A DNA stretch of 55,947 nt from the NCBI GenBank assembly GCA_030648615.1, contig JAUSHJ010000069.1, positions 1-55,947 on the forward strand, given 5' to 3'. Shown in pieces: positions 1 through 8,413 of the stretch. A program made the translations under genes and the position numbers. Every line of letters begins with the position of its first letter. Position 1 is the stretch's first letter. The stretch comes from Microcaldota archaeon. Lineage in GTDB: Archaea > Micrarchaeota > Micrarchaeia > Anstonellales > Bilamarchaeaceae. The notes beneath the pieces are model-generated. The model was not told the DNA's origin and did not search any database. It worked only from the letters and a program-made list of their open reading frames with translations.

Positions 1-1
1 A

Positions 2-922
2 GACGGATTTGGAAAGGGCGTAGTTGAACTTGCTGAAACCGACAAAAATATTTGGGTGCTTACTGCAGATGTTTCTGAAAGTACCAGAACACACTGGTTC
101 GCAGAAAAATTCAAAGATAGATTTGTAGAAATGGGAGTTTCGGAACAAAACATGGCAGGGGTTGCGGCAGGCATAGCTGCCTGCGGGAAAAAAGTATTTC
201 TTTCAGCCTATGCAGTTTTTTCTCCTGGAAGAAATTTTGACCAGATAAGAGTTTCTATTTGCTATAATGGATTAGATGTAGTCATACATGGATCACATGC
301 TGGACTTAATGTAGGTGAAGATGGAGCAACTCACCAGGCACTTGAAGACATTGCCATGATGAGAGTATTGCCTAATATGATTGTTGAGGTACCCTGTGAT
401 GCAGAACAGGCAAAGAAGGCAGTCCATGCATTGGCAAAAATTAAGGATAGTGCAGGTTATCTGAGAACTACCAGAGATAAGGGCGCAGTATTTACCACTC
501 CCGAAACACCATTTGAAATAGGCAAGGCTAATGTTTACAGAGAAGGAAAAGATGTTGCAATTATTGCCTGCGGGCTTATGGTTTATGAATCACTAAAAGC
601 TGCGGAAGAATTAGCTAAAGAAGGGATAAGCTGTGCAGTAATTGATTGCCATACAATCAAACCCATTGATAGGAAAACTATTGCAGAATGGGCAAAGAAA
701 ACTGGTTTGATTGTTACAGTAGAAGAACACCAGATAGATGGTGGCATGGGTTCTGCTGTTTGCGAAGTTATTGGAGAGGATTCACCTTGTTTGGTAAAGA
801 GACATGGAATTTACAATACGTTTGGTGAGACTGGTGGGTCGAAGGAACTTCTGCACAAGTATAAGCTTGATGCTGATGGGATTAAGGACGTTGTGAAGGA
901 AGCAATGAAGTTGAAGAAGTGA
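2..922 (+). CDS. Transketolase, C-terminal subunit (5' end cut by the window)
   Basis: The reading frame is open from base 2, so the N-terminus lies outside the window; 306 residues are visible. The start of the visible protein (DGFGKGVVELAETD, then TADVSESTRT) and the EQNMAGVAAGIA segment match the pyrimidine-binding half of transketolase. The second half is the transketolase C-terminal domain, with a VEEHQIDGGMGSAV segment. Many archaea and some bacteria encode transketolase as two proteins, and this is the C-terminal one; the partner should lie just upstream. The complex moves two-carbon ketol units between sugar phosphates in the cytoplasm and can make sedoheptulose 7-phosphate, the precursor used by the heptose genes at 45217-48163. 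That link is inference. Family assignment is firm. Confidence 0.93.
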   Translation, partial: DGFGKGVVELAETDKNIWVLTADVSESTRTHWFAEKFKDRFVEMGVSEQNMAGVAAGIAACGKKVFLSAYAVFSPGRNFDQIRVSICYNGLDVVIHGSHAGLNVGEDGATHQALEDIAMMRVLPNMIVEVPCDAEQAKKAVHALAKIKDSAGYLRTTRDKGAVFTTPETPFEIGKANVYREGKDVAIIACGLMVYESLKAAEELAKEGISCAVIDCHTIKPIDRKTIAEWAKKTGLIVTVEEHQIDGGMGSAVCEVIGEDSPCLVKRHGIYNTFGETGGSKELLHKYKLDADGIKDVVKEAMKLKK

Positions 923-939
923 ATGGATGACTGGTTTAT

Positions 940-1296
940 ATGAAGGATTTGGCTCCTGAAATTTATAGACAAAGACTACTTATAGAGGCGAAATACGATT
1001 GCGAAGTGGACAAACAAAAAATTCTGGATTACTTTAACGGAATCGCGAAAGAGCTAGACACCAAGATTTATGGTGAACCAACAGTGCATTCTACCGATGG
1101 AACTGGCAAATATATCAACCAAGGATATGACGCATTCGCTCCACTAATTGATTCCGGAATTTCAGTTTACATCTGGACAAATGCAAAATTCCTTTCTGTA
1201 CTGATTTACACTTGCAAGAAGTTTGAACCTAAGAAAGCTTTAGTATTCACGAAGAAGTTTTTTAATATAAAAGAAATAGAAACGATAGAATTTTAA
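940..1296 (+). CDS. S-adenosylmethionine decarboxylase (SpeD)-like small protein, degenerate active site
   Basis: 118 residues, starting at an ATG 17 bases after the transketolase stop. Residues 71-92 match the bacterial/archaeal SpeD core with exact spacing: DSGISVYIWTN stands where SpeD has ESHLSIHTWPE, and TC at 91-92 matches the SpeD TC. The serine that becomes the pyruvoyl group (Ser72) and the catalytic cysteine (Cys92) are kept. The Glu before the serine is Asp, the His after it is Gly, and the histidine needed for self-processing (five after the serine) is Tyr77. SpeD makes decarboxylated SAM for polyamine synthesis, and some homologues decarboxylate ornithine or arginine instead. Whether this one self-cleaves is unclear. 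Its stop codon directly abuts that of the convergent phosphomutase. Confidence 0.6.
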   Translation: MKDLAPEIYRQRLLIEAKYDCEVDKQKILDYFNGIAKELDTKIYGEPTVHSTDGTGKYINQGYDAFAPLIDSGISVYIWTNAKFLSVLIYTCKKFEPKKALVFTKKFFNIKEIETIEF

Positions 1297-2706
1297 TCAA
1301 CGAAAAGTCTCCGCCAGTTTTACGTATTCTTCCATTAATTTCTTTGCCTTATCCTGAGTTTTAGCCTCGGCAAACACTCTTACATAATTCTCAGTACCAC
1401 TTGCTCTTACAATTACCCAGGAATCATCAAAATTAATTCTAACTCCATCGATGTCAATAAAATTAAATTTATTTTTTTTCGCGTAATCTAGAATCGATCG
1501 AACAATTTTCATCTTTTGCTCATCGTTCGCCGCAATCTTCGTTTTCTCATTGAAATATTGAGGTATCTCTTTCAAAATAACGCTCAGCTTTTTTCCGCTT
1601 TCTGCCAGTAGTTCGATCATTTTTGCAGCAGTAAGGAAACCGTCCTTAGCAAGACTAACTTCTGGCCATATTACCCCTCCGACTTCTTCACCTGCAATAA
1701 CTGCATTTCGTTCAAGCAGTTCCTGGCAAAGATAAGGTGCGCCAATTTTAGTATAATAAGTTTTCATACCGAATTTAGTTGCTATGTCCTCCGCTGCCTT
1801 GCTCGTTGCAACCGTTGTAACTACTGAACCTTTTTTTGTTTTTAACGCAAATAGCACAGAAAGAGCGAAAACTTTATCTCCAACAATGAATTCTCCCTTG
1901 TCATCTATAAGAACAATTCTATCTCCATCTCCATCCCATGCCATACCTAAGTCAGCATTGTTCAATTTGACAGAATCGATAAGCTGCACTAGAGAATCTT
2001 TGGTAGGCTCACTTCCTCTACCAGGGAAATGACCATCAATGGTTGAGTTAAGAGAAATAACTGAACATCCCAATTCTTGCAAAAGCTTTGGAGCAATAAG
2101 CGAAGCCATGGCATTTCCGCAGTCTATGATAACTTTTGGTGCACGTTTACGAGTTTTTGCAACATCAACTGAAGCAAGAATCGCAGCAGTATGATCAACA
2201 GTTGCACTGAAATAGGACTCAACAGAAGAAACTTTATCCCAACTTACTGTCTTTATTTTGTCAAGCATTATTTCTATCTTCTCTCCTTCTTCTCTAGATA
2301 TTGCAATGCCATTCCCATCAACAACTTTTAGAGCGTTCCATTCCGGTGGGTTATGAGATGCAGTTATTACAATTAGTCCATCTGCTGAAAGTTTTTTTAC
2401 CATGAATTCTGCTGTGGGCGAACTGACCATCCCCAAATCAATAACTTTGCAACCTACGCTCTGTAAACCTGAAAAAACAGCGTACTTAAGACAATCTCCA
2501 GTAAGGCGACCATCTCGACCTACCAGAACGGTTGTCGCGAAGCGACCGAGGACAGTGTCCAAGGAACTTGTCAATGGGACAAGCTGACCTGCGACAGTGC
2601 CACGATTAAGATAGATACCAATTGCCTGGGCTAACTTCATTGTAAGCAACGGGTTTAACTCTTCGAATTTACCTCGAACACCATTTGTACCGAAATATTT
2701 GGACAT
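1297..2706 (-). CDS. Phosphohexomutase (phosphomannomutase/phosphoglucosamine mutase family)
   Basis: 469 residues. It interconverts sugar 6-phosphates and 1-phosphates, supplying the hexose 1-phosphates that the nucleotidyltransferases of this locus activate. Seen: N-terminal YFGTNGVRG; phosphoserine loop TASHNPP with Ser117; metal loop DGDGDR at 258-263; sugar-binding GEEVGG at 339-344; C-terminal phosphate-binding RASGTEN at 434-440. All four domains are present. GlmM, ManB and PGM specificities cannot be separated by eye. Odd: between IYLNRG (31-36) and TVLVGRDGR (59-67), where relatives run almost directly on, there are about 22 extra residues encoded by a hairpin cluster (see the repeat at 2533-2598). 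The gene is convergent with, and abuts, the SpeD-like gene, and lies 7 bases from the upstream glycosyltransferase on the same strand. Confidence 0.9.
   Translation of the reverse strand: MSKYFGTNGVRGKFEELNPLLTMKLAQAIGIYLNRGTVAGQLVPLTSSLDTVLGRFATTVLVGRDGRLTGDCLKYAVFSGLQSVGCKVIDLGMVSSPTAEFMVKKLSADGLIVITASHNPPEWNALKVVDGNGIAISREEGEKIEIMLDKIKTVSWDKVSSVESYFSATVDHTAAILASVDVAKTRKRAPKVIIDCGNAMASLIAPKLLQELGCSVISLNSTIDGHFPGRGSEPTKDSLVQLIDSVKLNNADLGMAWDGDGDRIVLIDDKGEFIVGDKVFALSVLFALKTKKGSVVTTVATSKAAEDIATKFGMKTYYTKIGAPYLCQELLERNAVIAGEEVGGVIWPEVSLAKDGFLTAAKMIELLAESGKKLSVILKEIPQYFNEKTKIAANDEQKMKIVRSILDYAKKNKFNFIDIDGVRINFDDSWVIVRASGTENYVRVFAEAKTQDKAKKLMEEYVKLAETFR
2533..2598 (-). repeat. Hairpin cluster inserted in frame in the phosphomutase gene
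   Basis: 66 bases encoding residues 37-58 of the phosphomutase. Plus-strand hairpins: GTCGC-GAA-GCGAC (2534-2546), GGACA-G-TGTCC (2550-2560) and CTTGTC-AATGG-GACAAG (2567-2583). The GTCGCGA...CGACCGAG stretch resembles the start of hairpin array A (8414-8425), and GTCGC/GCGAC stems recur in array C. The segment is GC-richer than the rest of the gene and its length is a multiple of three. I infer an in-frame insertion of the same element type that fills the intergenic islands. An old, divergent coding loop is the alternative. Confidence 0.6.
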
Positions 2707-2713
2707 AGTAGAT

Positions 2714-3763
2714 TTACCTTGAAAGAATGTTTTGATAAAGATTCAATATTCTTTTGGAAATGTTACTCCAGAGATAATTTTTAACTGTTCTTAACCCGTT
2801 TTTAGCGAGTTTTGATCTAAGAGATTTGTTTTCCATCAGTTTAATTATAGCTTCAGTAATTTGCTGTGATTCAGAAGTATTTACTACTAACCCATTATAA
2901 TTATTTTTTACTATTTCTGATGGCCCAGTATATTTATGTACAATAACTGGAAGATTTTTACTCATGGCTTCTAGCACAACTATACCAAATGTTTCTCTTT
3001 CACTAGGTAACACAAAACAGGTACTTTTTTCATAATATTCAGTTATTATCTCTCTTGTAGGACGAATAATAATTTTTACATTATCTAATCTATGCTTAAA
3101 GATAAATTCACGCATTTGTTTTTCTAAGACACCCCAGCCAATTAAAACTAATTTGTATTTTTCTCGCAATGGAACATAAGCATTCAGCAAACCAAATATA
3201 TTTTTATATTTATTAAATTCCCCGACGTACAATATTATTGGTTCCCGAGTTCTTTTCTTTGGGAGTTTTGCCAGGTCATCATCTATACCATTTGGAATGA
3301 CCTCTGAAGAAATACCGTGATGTTTTAGCAATTCCTGCAGATATTTACTAATTGTAATTGTCTTGACATTCCTTTTTAGATTCAAAAGAACCAAACTATC
3401 AATCAAAAGATTCTTTAGCAATACACTTTTATCTTCATATTTTATATCAGCTAAACTATGTATGGTGACGACAACCGGAATTTTAAAAAGAGATGAAAAT
3501 GCACAATATGTTCCCTGCAAATGGACTAGGTCATAGTGCTTATTAACATAACCAATGTTCTTCAGAATTTTCTTAATTTTTAAAAAAATATGGTCACGAT
3601 CATCTATGTGATGAAGTTCTTTTGAATCCGGCATCAGTGCAGGATCGGTAAAATAATCTGCATTAACTCCGTTTTTTCTCAGCCATTTAACCAGATTGTG
3701 GGAATGATTGTAAACGCCACCATATTTTTTTACTGGTCCAAAGACTGCAACTCGTAACTTCAT
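2714..3763 (-). CDS. GT4-family glycosyltransferase
   Basis: 349 residues with a two-lobed GT-B layout. The N-terminal lobe begins KLRVAVFGPVKKYGGVYNH, typical of GT4 acceptor domains. The C-terminal lobe has the nucleotide-sugar region ILYVGEFNKYKN near 180 and the E-x7-E region PSERETFGIVVLEAMSKN near 275. It should transfer a sugar from a nucleotide donor to a lipid-linked or protein-linked glycan at the cytoplasmic face; donor and acceptor cannot be told. No signal peptide or membrane helix is evident. It starts at ATG 3763, divergent from the GT4 gene at 3861 across a 97-base AT-rich gap that probably holds promoters for both. Confidence 0.85.
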   Translation of the reverse strand: MKLRVAVFGPVKKYGGVYNHSHNLVKWLRKNGVNADYFTDPALMPDSKELHHIDDRDHIFLKIKKILKNIGYVNKHYDLVHLQGTYCAFSSLFKIPVVVTIHSLADIKYEDKSVLLKNLLIDSLVLLNLKRNVKTITISKYLQELLKHHGISSEVIPNGIDDDLAKLPKKRTREPIILYVGEFNKYKNIFGLLNAYVPLREKYKLVLIGWGVLEKQMREFIFKHRLDNVKIIIRPTREIITEYYEKSTCFVLPSERETFGIVVLEAMSKNLPVIVHKYTGPSEIVKNNYNGLVVNTSESQQITEAIIKLMENKSLRSKLAKNGLRTVKNYLWSNISKRILNLYQNILSR

Positions 3764-3830
3764 TAACTAAAGCACCTCAATTTACTTATCTAGATATATA
3801 TTATACTAGAATACTTACAAACATATATTC

Positions 3831-3840
3831 TTATATATTA
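3831..3840 (+). promoter_or_regulatory. Probable archaeal TATA box for the 3861 gene
   Basis: The stretch ttatatatta is centred about 25 bases before the ATG at 3861. That is the spacing expected when an archaeal transcript begins at or next to the start codon (leaderless). A second AT-rich block (3794-3806) could serve the divergent gene. Inferred from sequence only. Confidence 0.45.
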
Positions 3841-3860
3841 TAATTGGGGAAACTATTTAT

Positions 3861-5021
3861 ATGAAAATCCTCACAATAACAACTGACTTCCCCTATAAAA
3901 GCGAAGATGGAACAATAACCCAGGGGGGAGGCGGAAGTTGTGTCGCTCAGCTGGTCAGAGGACTTGACAGAAAAGGAATCAAAGTATCAGTAGTAACTAG
4001 GGAAGAAAAAAACCTGAAGAAAGAACTTCTGGATATTCCGATACATCGAACAAAATTCATCTATCTTGGATTCAGGGAAAGCAAGATAACTCATTCTATT
4101 TTTGCATTGCCAAGCGCAATGAATATTGTAAAAAAAGAAAATCCAGATATAATCCATTCCCATAACCCTGCAGCAGCATTGGTAGGCATAGCATGTGCAA
4201 AGGTGTTCAACAAACCACATGTACTAACAATGCATGGACCGTGGAGCAGTGTACGACTTCAAAATCTAACCAGAATAATTGCAAGGAAAATAGAATCATT
4301 TGTACTCAAAAATTCCACAGTAACAACTTGTGATTCTAATGCACTTGTAGAAGAGATGAAACGACTACATGGTGTAAAAACAATTGGAATACAAAATGCA
4401 GTTGATAGTGAACTATTCACTCCGATGACTAAAAAAATAGCAAGAAAAAAAATCAATATTAATTTCGATGGACAGTTGATACTTTTTACTGGCAGATTTG
4501 TAGTAGAGAAAGGATTGGATACTTTACTGGATGCGGCCGCAATAGTATTAAGCAAAGAAAAAAATGTGAAATTCCTACTCATAGGCGGTGGTTTCAACGA
4601 ATCAATCGTGAGTAATTGGCTTGAGAAAAACCCAGAGTATTCCAAAAATATATTAGTGATACCATTCCTAAAACATGAGATGATGAATCCAGCTTATAGA
4701 GCTGCAGATGTTTTTGTATTACCTTCGGTAGCCGAGGGACTTAGCCGTTCACTCATGGAAGCTATGATTTGTTCTGTCCCCTGTGTAGCAACTGAAGTTG
4801 GAGGCAATGTTGAATTGCTTTCAAATGATCGTGGAATACTTGTTCCTGTAAGAAACAGTGAGAAACTTGCTGTGGCAATAACCAAGGTAATAGATGACAA
4901 TGAATTTGCAAAACGACTGGTTAGAAATGCAAAAATGTTTGCCATGGAAAATCTAACTGTAGAAAGAAGGATAAACTCTTTCATCAAGATATATAAACTA
5001 ATTTTAAACAAAGTGAATTGA
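3861..5021 (+). CDS. GT4-family glycosyltransferase
   Basis: 386 residues, GT-B fold. The N-terminus (MKILTITTDFPYKSEDG) is followed by a glycine-rich loop, GGGGSCVAQLVRGL, near residue 22, as in many GT4 enzymes. The C-terminal lobe has FTGRFVVEKGLDTLLDA near 210 and the E-x7-E region PSVAEGLSRSLMEAM near 290. It is expected to add a hexose or deoxyhexose to the growing surface glycan. It is the first gene of a two-gene plus-strand unit: its TGA is followed one base later by the ATG of the asparagine-synthase-like gene, so the two are very likely co-transcribed. The TATA box 25 bases before its ATG suggests a leaderless message. Confidence 0.87.
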   Translation: MKILTITTDFPYKSEDGTITQGGGGSCVAQLVRGLDRKGIKVSVVTREEKNLKKELLDIPIHRTKFIYLGFRESKITHSIFALPSAMNIVKKENPDIIHSHNPAAALVGIACAKVFNKPHVLTMHGPWSSVRLQNLTRIIARKIESFVLKNSTVTTCDSNALVEEMKRLHGVKTIGIQNAVDSELFTPMTKKIARKKININFDGQLILFTGRFVVEKGLDTLLDAAAIVLSKEKNVKFLLIGGGFNESIVSNWLEKNPEYSKNILVIPFLKHEMMNPAYRAADVFVLPSVAEGLSRSLMEAMICSVPCVATEVGGNVELLSNDRGILVPVRNSEKLAVAITKVIDDNEFAKRLVRNAKMFAMENLTVERRINSFIKIYKLILNKVN

Positions 5022-5022
5022 T

Positions 5023-6744
5023 ATGTGCGGTATATGTGGTATTTTCGGTGATTATTCCAAGGGTCAGATAGTAAAAATGACTGATTCCCTAGTCCACAGG
5101 GGCCCTGACAGTGACGGTTACTTTTATGATAAAAATATCGCACTGGGTTTTAGAAGATTGAGCATAATAGATCTAAAAACTGGAAATCAGCCGATATACA
5201 ATGAAGACGAAACCGTTGCAATAGTATTCAATGGAGAAATATACAATTACAAGGAATTAAGGTTGAAGCTAGAGGCTAGGGGACATAGATTCACAACAAA
5301 CACTGATACGGAAACAATTGTACATGCATATGAAGAATTCGGAGAAAAAGAATTTGCTAATATGCTCAATGGAATGTTTGCCTTTGCAATATACGATTCT
5401 AACAAGAAAAAATTAATACTTGCAAGAGATAGGGTTGGTATCAAACCATTATATTATGCCTTAGTGGGCAAAGACCTTGTTTTTGGTTCTGAAATAAAAG
5501 CAGTACTCGCAGCAAATATGATGAAAGCTGAGGTAGACTTTGATGGATTTTCATCTTACATGCTTTTTGGTACTTCTTTTGGAGACAGAACTTTAGTAAG
5601 AGGAGTAAAAAGATTATTACCTGGACATATGCTAACTTATGATGCTGATGGAGTGGAAATAAGGAAATTTGCAAAACCAGGTAAAATACCTGAAATAAAT
5701 CCTGCATCACTAAGAAAAATCCTGGAAGAATCGGTAAAATCCCAGATGGTAGCAGATGTTCCAGTTGGTGCATTTCTCTCTGGAGGACTAGATTCCAGCG
5801 CAGTTACAGCGCTCATGAAAAGATCCAATGATAACTTAAAAACATTTAACATAGGTTTCGGAAGAGAAGACGATGAATCCCGGTATGCAAAAGCAGTTGC
5901 AGAACACATAGGTACAGATCACCACGAAGTTATTTTGAACGACAGTGAAGTACCAAAATTACTAGAAGAATTTATTTATTATTATGATGATTTAAACTGG
6001 GATGCTGCCGCTCTGCCATTATACAGACTTTCTAAATATGCTAAAAAATATGTTACCGTAGTTCTGGCAGGTGAAGGGGGAGATGAACTTTTCGGTGGCT
6101 ATAATAGATACAAATTCTTCTCCAATTATTTTTCAATGATTCCGAACAGTATTAGAATGAAATTTTATGAACACTTCCTCAAGATGTCTAAAAAATCCTG
6201 GAGAAACAATTCAATAAAAAAACCATCACACTACGGAGAGCATATAGTGAACAGTTACTTTTCCAATGGAATTTCGCTTAAAAACGTTCTTGAATTCGAA
6301 GTTGAGCAGACTTTACCTAATCAATTATTAGTGAAGGCAGATAGAGCCACTATGGCAGCCTCACTGGAAGGAAGAGTGCCACTACTCGACAATAGGATGT
6401 TGGATTTTGCAATGGCTACACCAGATAATATGAAACTTAAAGGACTTGAAGGAAAATATATACTCCGTCTTGCAGTGAAAGACCTACTACCAAAAATAAC
6501 TGTGAAAAGAGCAAAACAAGGATTCGGAGCATCACCACATAAATGGTTTGAGAAAAAAGAGTTCATGGATTTCGCAGTATCATATCTTGACGATCCCCAT
6601 GTAAAACTACCATACTATGATAATCAGTTCTGGAAACAATTAACTGATTTGAAGGGGATAGGTACTGATAAAAAGAAGAAAGGCAACACTCTCTGGATGA
6701 TGCTTTGCTTTGAAATGTGGTATAGGAAATTCATCGAGGATTAA
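5023..6744 (+). CDS. asnB: Asparagine-synthase (glutamine-hydrolysing) family amidotransferase
   Basis: 573 residues. The N-terminal class II glutaminase domain starts MCGICGIFG, with the nucleophile Cys2 exposed after Met removal. Further glutaminase segments are HRGPDSDG near 27 and FNGEIYNYKEL. The C-terminal synthetase domain has the ATP PP-loop SGGLDSS at 253-259 and GEGGDELFGGYNRY near 348. The length is usual for AsnB. AsnB makes asparagine from aspartate and glutamine. In surface-polysaccharide loci, paralogues of this family are known or proposed to amidate uronic acids. Since uronic acid-forming dehydrogenases lie at 8597 and 41567, a glycan role is plausible but inferred. It follows the GT4 gene by one base. 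Confidence 0.9.
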   Translation: MCGICGIFGDYSKGQIVKMTDSLVHRGPDSDGYFYDKNIALGFRRLSIIDLKTGNQPIYNEDETVAIVFNGEIYNYKELRLKLEARGHRFTTNTDTETIVHAYEEFGEKEFANMLNGMFAFAIYDSNKKKLILARDRVGIKPLYYALVGKDLVFGSEIKAVLAANMMKAEVDFDGFSSYMLFGTSFGDRTLVRGVKRLLPGHMLTYDADGVEIRKFAKPGKIPEINPASLRKILEESVKSQMVADVPVGAFLSGGLDSSAVTALMKRSNDNLKTFNIGFGREDDESRYAKAVAEHIGTDHHEVILNDSEVPKLLEEFIYYYDDLNWDAAALPLYRLSKYAKKYVTVVLAGEGGDELFGGYNRYKFFSNYFSMIPNSIRMKFYEHFLKMSKKSWRNNSIKKPSHYGEHIVNSYFSNGISLKNVLEFEVEQTLPNQLLVKADRATMAASLEGRVPLLDNRMLDFAMATPDNMKLKGLEGKYILRLAVKDLLPKITVKRAKQGFGASPHKWFEKKEFMDFAVSYLDDPHVKLPYYDNQFWKQLTDLKGIGTDKKKKGNTLWMMLCFEMWYRKFIED

Positions 6745-6750
6745 AAAATT

Positions 6751-7473
6751 TTATTGACCTGGAGCAAGTATACCTTCAACAAGTTTATTCGCTTTTTTAT
6801 AAGAATCTAGATTACCTATGTCAAGCCAGTACGCAGGTTTACAAAAATAAGCTGCAAGATCACCTTCAACTGCAAGTGATGGGAATAAACGTTCTTCCAC
6901 TCTTTCACGTTTTACACGAAGTTTCGAATATGCAGACTTTTCTAAGACATAGTAACCTGCATTGGCAAGATTTGATGGCGCATCCTCTCTTTTGGGTTTT
7001 TCTATAAAACTACTAACTAAATTATTCTCAACTTTAGCTATGCCAAAACGTTCAACATCTTCGTTTGGAACAGAAAATAATGCAACAGTTGCAGATTTTT
7101 TCATTTTTCTATGAAATGCAAGCATTTCATTAACATCTATTTTTGATACAATATCACCGTAGGCTACGACTACTGATTCGTCTATAGATTTGTCTTCCAA
7201 TATAGTTTTAAGATCTCCACCAGTTTCCCAACCTAGAGTTTCCACAGTCTCTAGTTTAACTCCATAATCAACATGGGAGAAATACTCCTCTATAATCTTG
7301 CTTTGGTATTTTACGCCAACATAAATTTTTTTAATATCTTTGCAGGCACAAAGATTATCTATTACGTATTCTACTACTGGTTTTCCACCTACAGGAAGTA
7401 ATGGTTTTGGAATTGCATAGGTAAGAGGACGAAGACGCGTTCCTTTTCCAGCTGCAAGTATTATCCCGATCAT
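6751..7473 (-). CDS. Sugar-1-phosphate nucleotidyltransferase (RmlA/GlmU-type N-terminal fold)
   Basis: 240 residues. The signature GIILAAGKGTRLRPLT at 3-18 and PKPLLPVGGKPVVEYV at 23-38 bind the nucleotide and sugar phosphate, and the Mg-binding VVAYGDIVSK segment lies near 100. There is no left-handed beta-helix tail, so it is a stand-alone pyrophosphorylase making an NDP-hexose. UTP, dTTP or GTP use cannot be decided; the neighbours make UDP-glucuronate and UDP-xylose, so a UDP-glucose role is attractive. Its start overlaps the stop of the UDP-xylose synthase gene by 4 bases, showing translational coupling in a minus-strand operon. Confidence 0.87.
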   Translation of the reverse strand: MIGIILAAGKGTRLRPLTYAIPKPLLPVGGKPVVEYVIDNLCACKDIKKIYVGVKYQSKIIEEYFSHVDYGVKLETVETLGWETGGDLKTILEDKSIDESVVVAYGDIVSKIDVNEMLAFHRKMKKSATVALFSVPNEDVERFGIAKVENNLVSSFIEKPKREDAPSNLANAGYYVLEKSAYSKLRVKRERVEERLFPSLAVEGDLAAYFCKPAYWLDIGNLDSYKKANKLVEGILAPGQ

Positions 7474-8384
7474 GCTAAATCACTTTTAAACCATTCAATA
7501 GTTTTCTTTAGACCATCATTTAACTTAATCTTTGGTTCCCAGTCAAGAATTTTTTTTATCTTGGATATGTCCGGTTTCCTTTTCTTAGGATCATCTTGAG
7601 GAAATGGTTTTGAAACTAGTTTTGTGTCAGTTTTGCATATTGTAGAGATTATGGTGGCAAGTTTTTTCACAGTAAGTTCTTCTGGATTACCAACATTGAA
7701 TACATCGAATTTAATATCTGAAAATGCAAGTTTAGTAAATGCATCCACCATATCACTTACGTAACAGAAGCTTCTTGTCTGACTACCATCACCATGAATA
7801 GTTATATCCTGATTTTTCAAAACTTGAGTTATGAAATTAGGTATAACACGACCGTCATTTTTACGCATTCTCTCTCCATAGGTATTGAATATCCGTGCAA
7901 GTATGATTTCAGTACCAAATTTATGATGGTAATTATAACAGATTGTTTCTGCAAATCTTTTTGATTCGTCATAACATGCCCTAGGACCAAGAGTATTTAC
8001 ATTACCAAAATAACTCTCTTTTTGTGGATGTTCGAGCGGATCGCCATAAGTTTCAGAAGTTGATGCGTGAATTACACGTGCATTGTGTTTTTTTGCATTT
8101 TCAAGAACGTTTTTCACACCAAATGAATTGGTTTCTAATATATCCAGTGGAATTTTTGGAAAATCCGCAGGAGATGCTGGAGATGCCATATTAAAAATAA
8201 TATCACATTTTATATCGAATGGAGTTCGTATATCCTGTTTTAGGAACTGAACATTGAGGCCATCAACATTGCTTTTCTTGCCAGTTATCAGATTATCCAT
8301 ACATATTACATCATGCTGGTCACAGAGAGAACGGCAGAGATTTGATCCTATGAAACCTGCGCCACCAGTTATTAGGATTTTCAT
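7470..8384 (-). CDS. uxs: UDP-glucuronate decarboxylase (UDP-xylose synthase)
   Basis: 304 residues, extended SDR. The Rossmann motif TGGAGFIGSN is at the N-terminus. The segments MASPASP, STSETYGDPLEHPQ, GPRACYDESKRFAE (YxxxK) and RIFNTYGERM are the conserved run that separates UDP-xylose synthases from other epimerases. It converts UDP-glucuronate to UDP-xylose; the UDP-glucose dehydrogenase gene immediately upstream supplies the substrate. I start it at ATG 8384 (MKILITGG); a GTG at 8396 would add four residues. Hairpin array A fills the gap between this start and the stop of the dehydrogenase gene, so the array would lie within the shared transcript. Confidence 0.92.
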   Translation of the reverse strand: MKILITGGAGFIGSNLCRSLCDQHDVICMDNLITGKKSNVDGLNVQFLKQDIRTPFDIKCDIIFNMASPASPADFPKIPLDILETNSFGVKNVLENAKKHNARVIHASTSETYGDPLEHPQKESYFGNVNTLGPRACYDESKRFAETICYNYHHKFGTEIILARIFNTYGERMRKNDGRVIPNFITQVLKNQDITIHGDGSQTRSFCYVSDMVDAFTKLAFSDIKFDVFNVGNPEELTVKKLATIISTICKTDTKLVSKPFPQDDPKKRKPDISKIKKILDWEPKIKLNDGLKKTIEWFKSDLA

Positions 8385-8413
8385 ATAATTACTCACCTGT
8401 CATTGCGTCTGCT

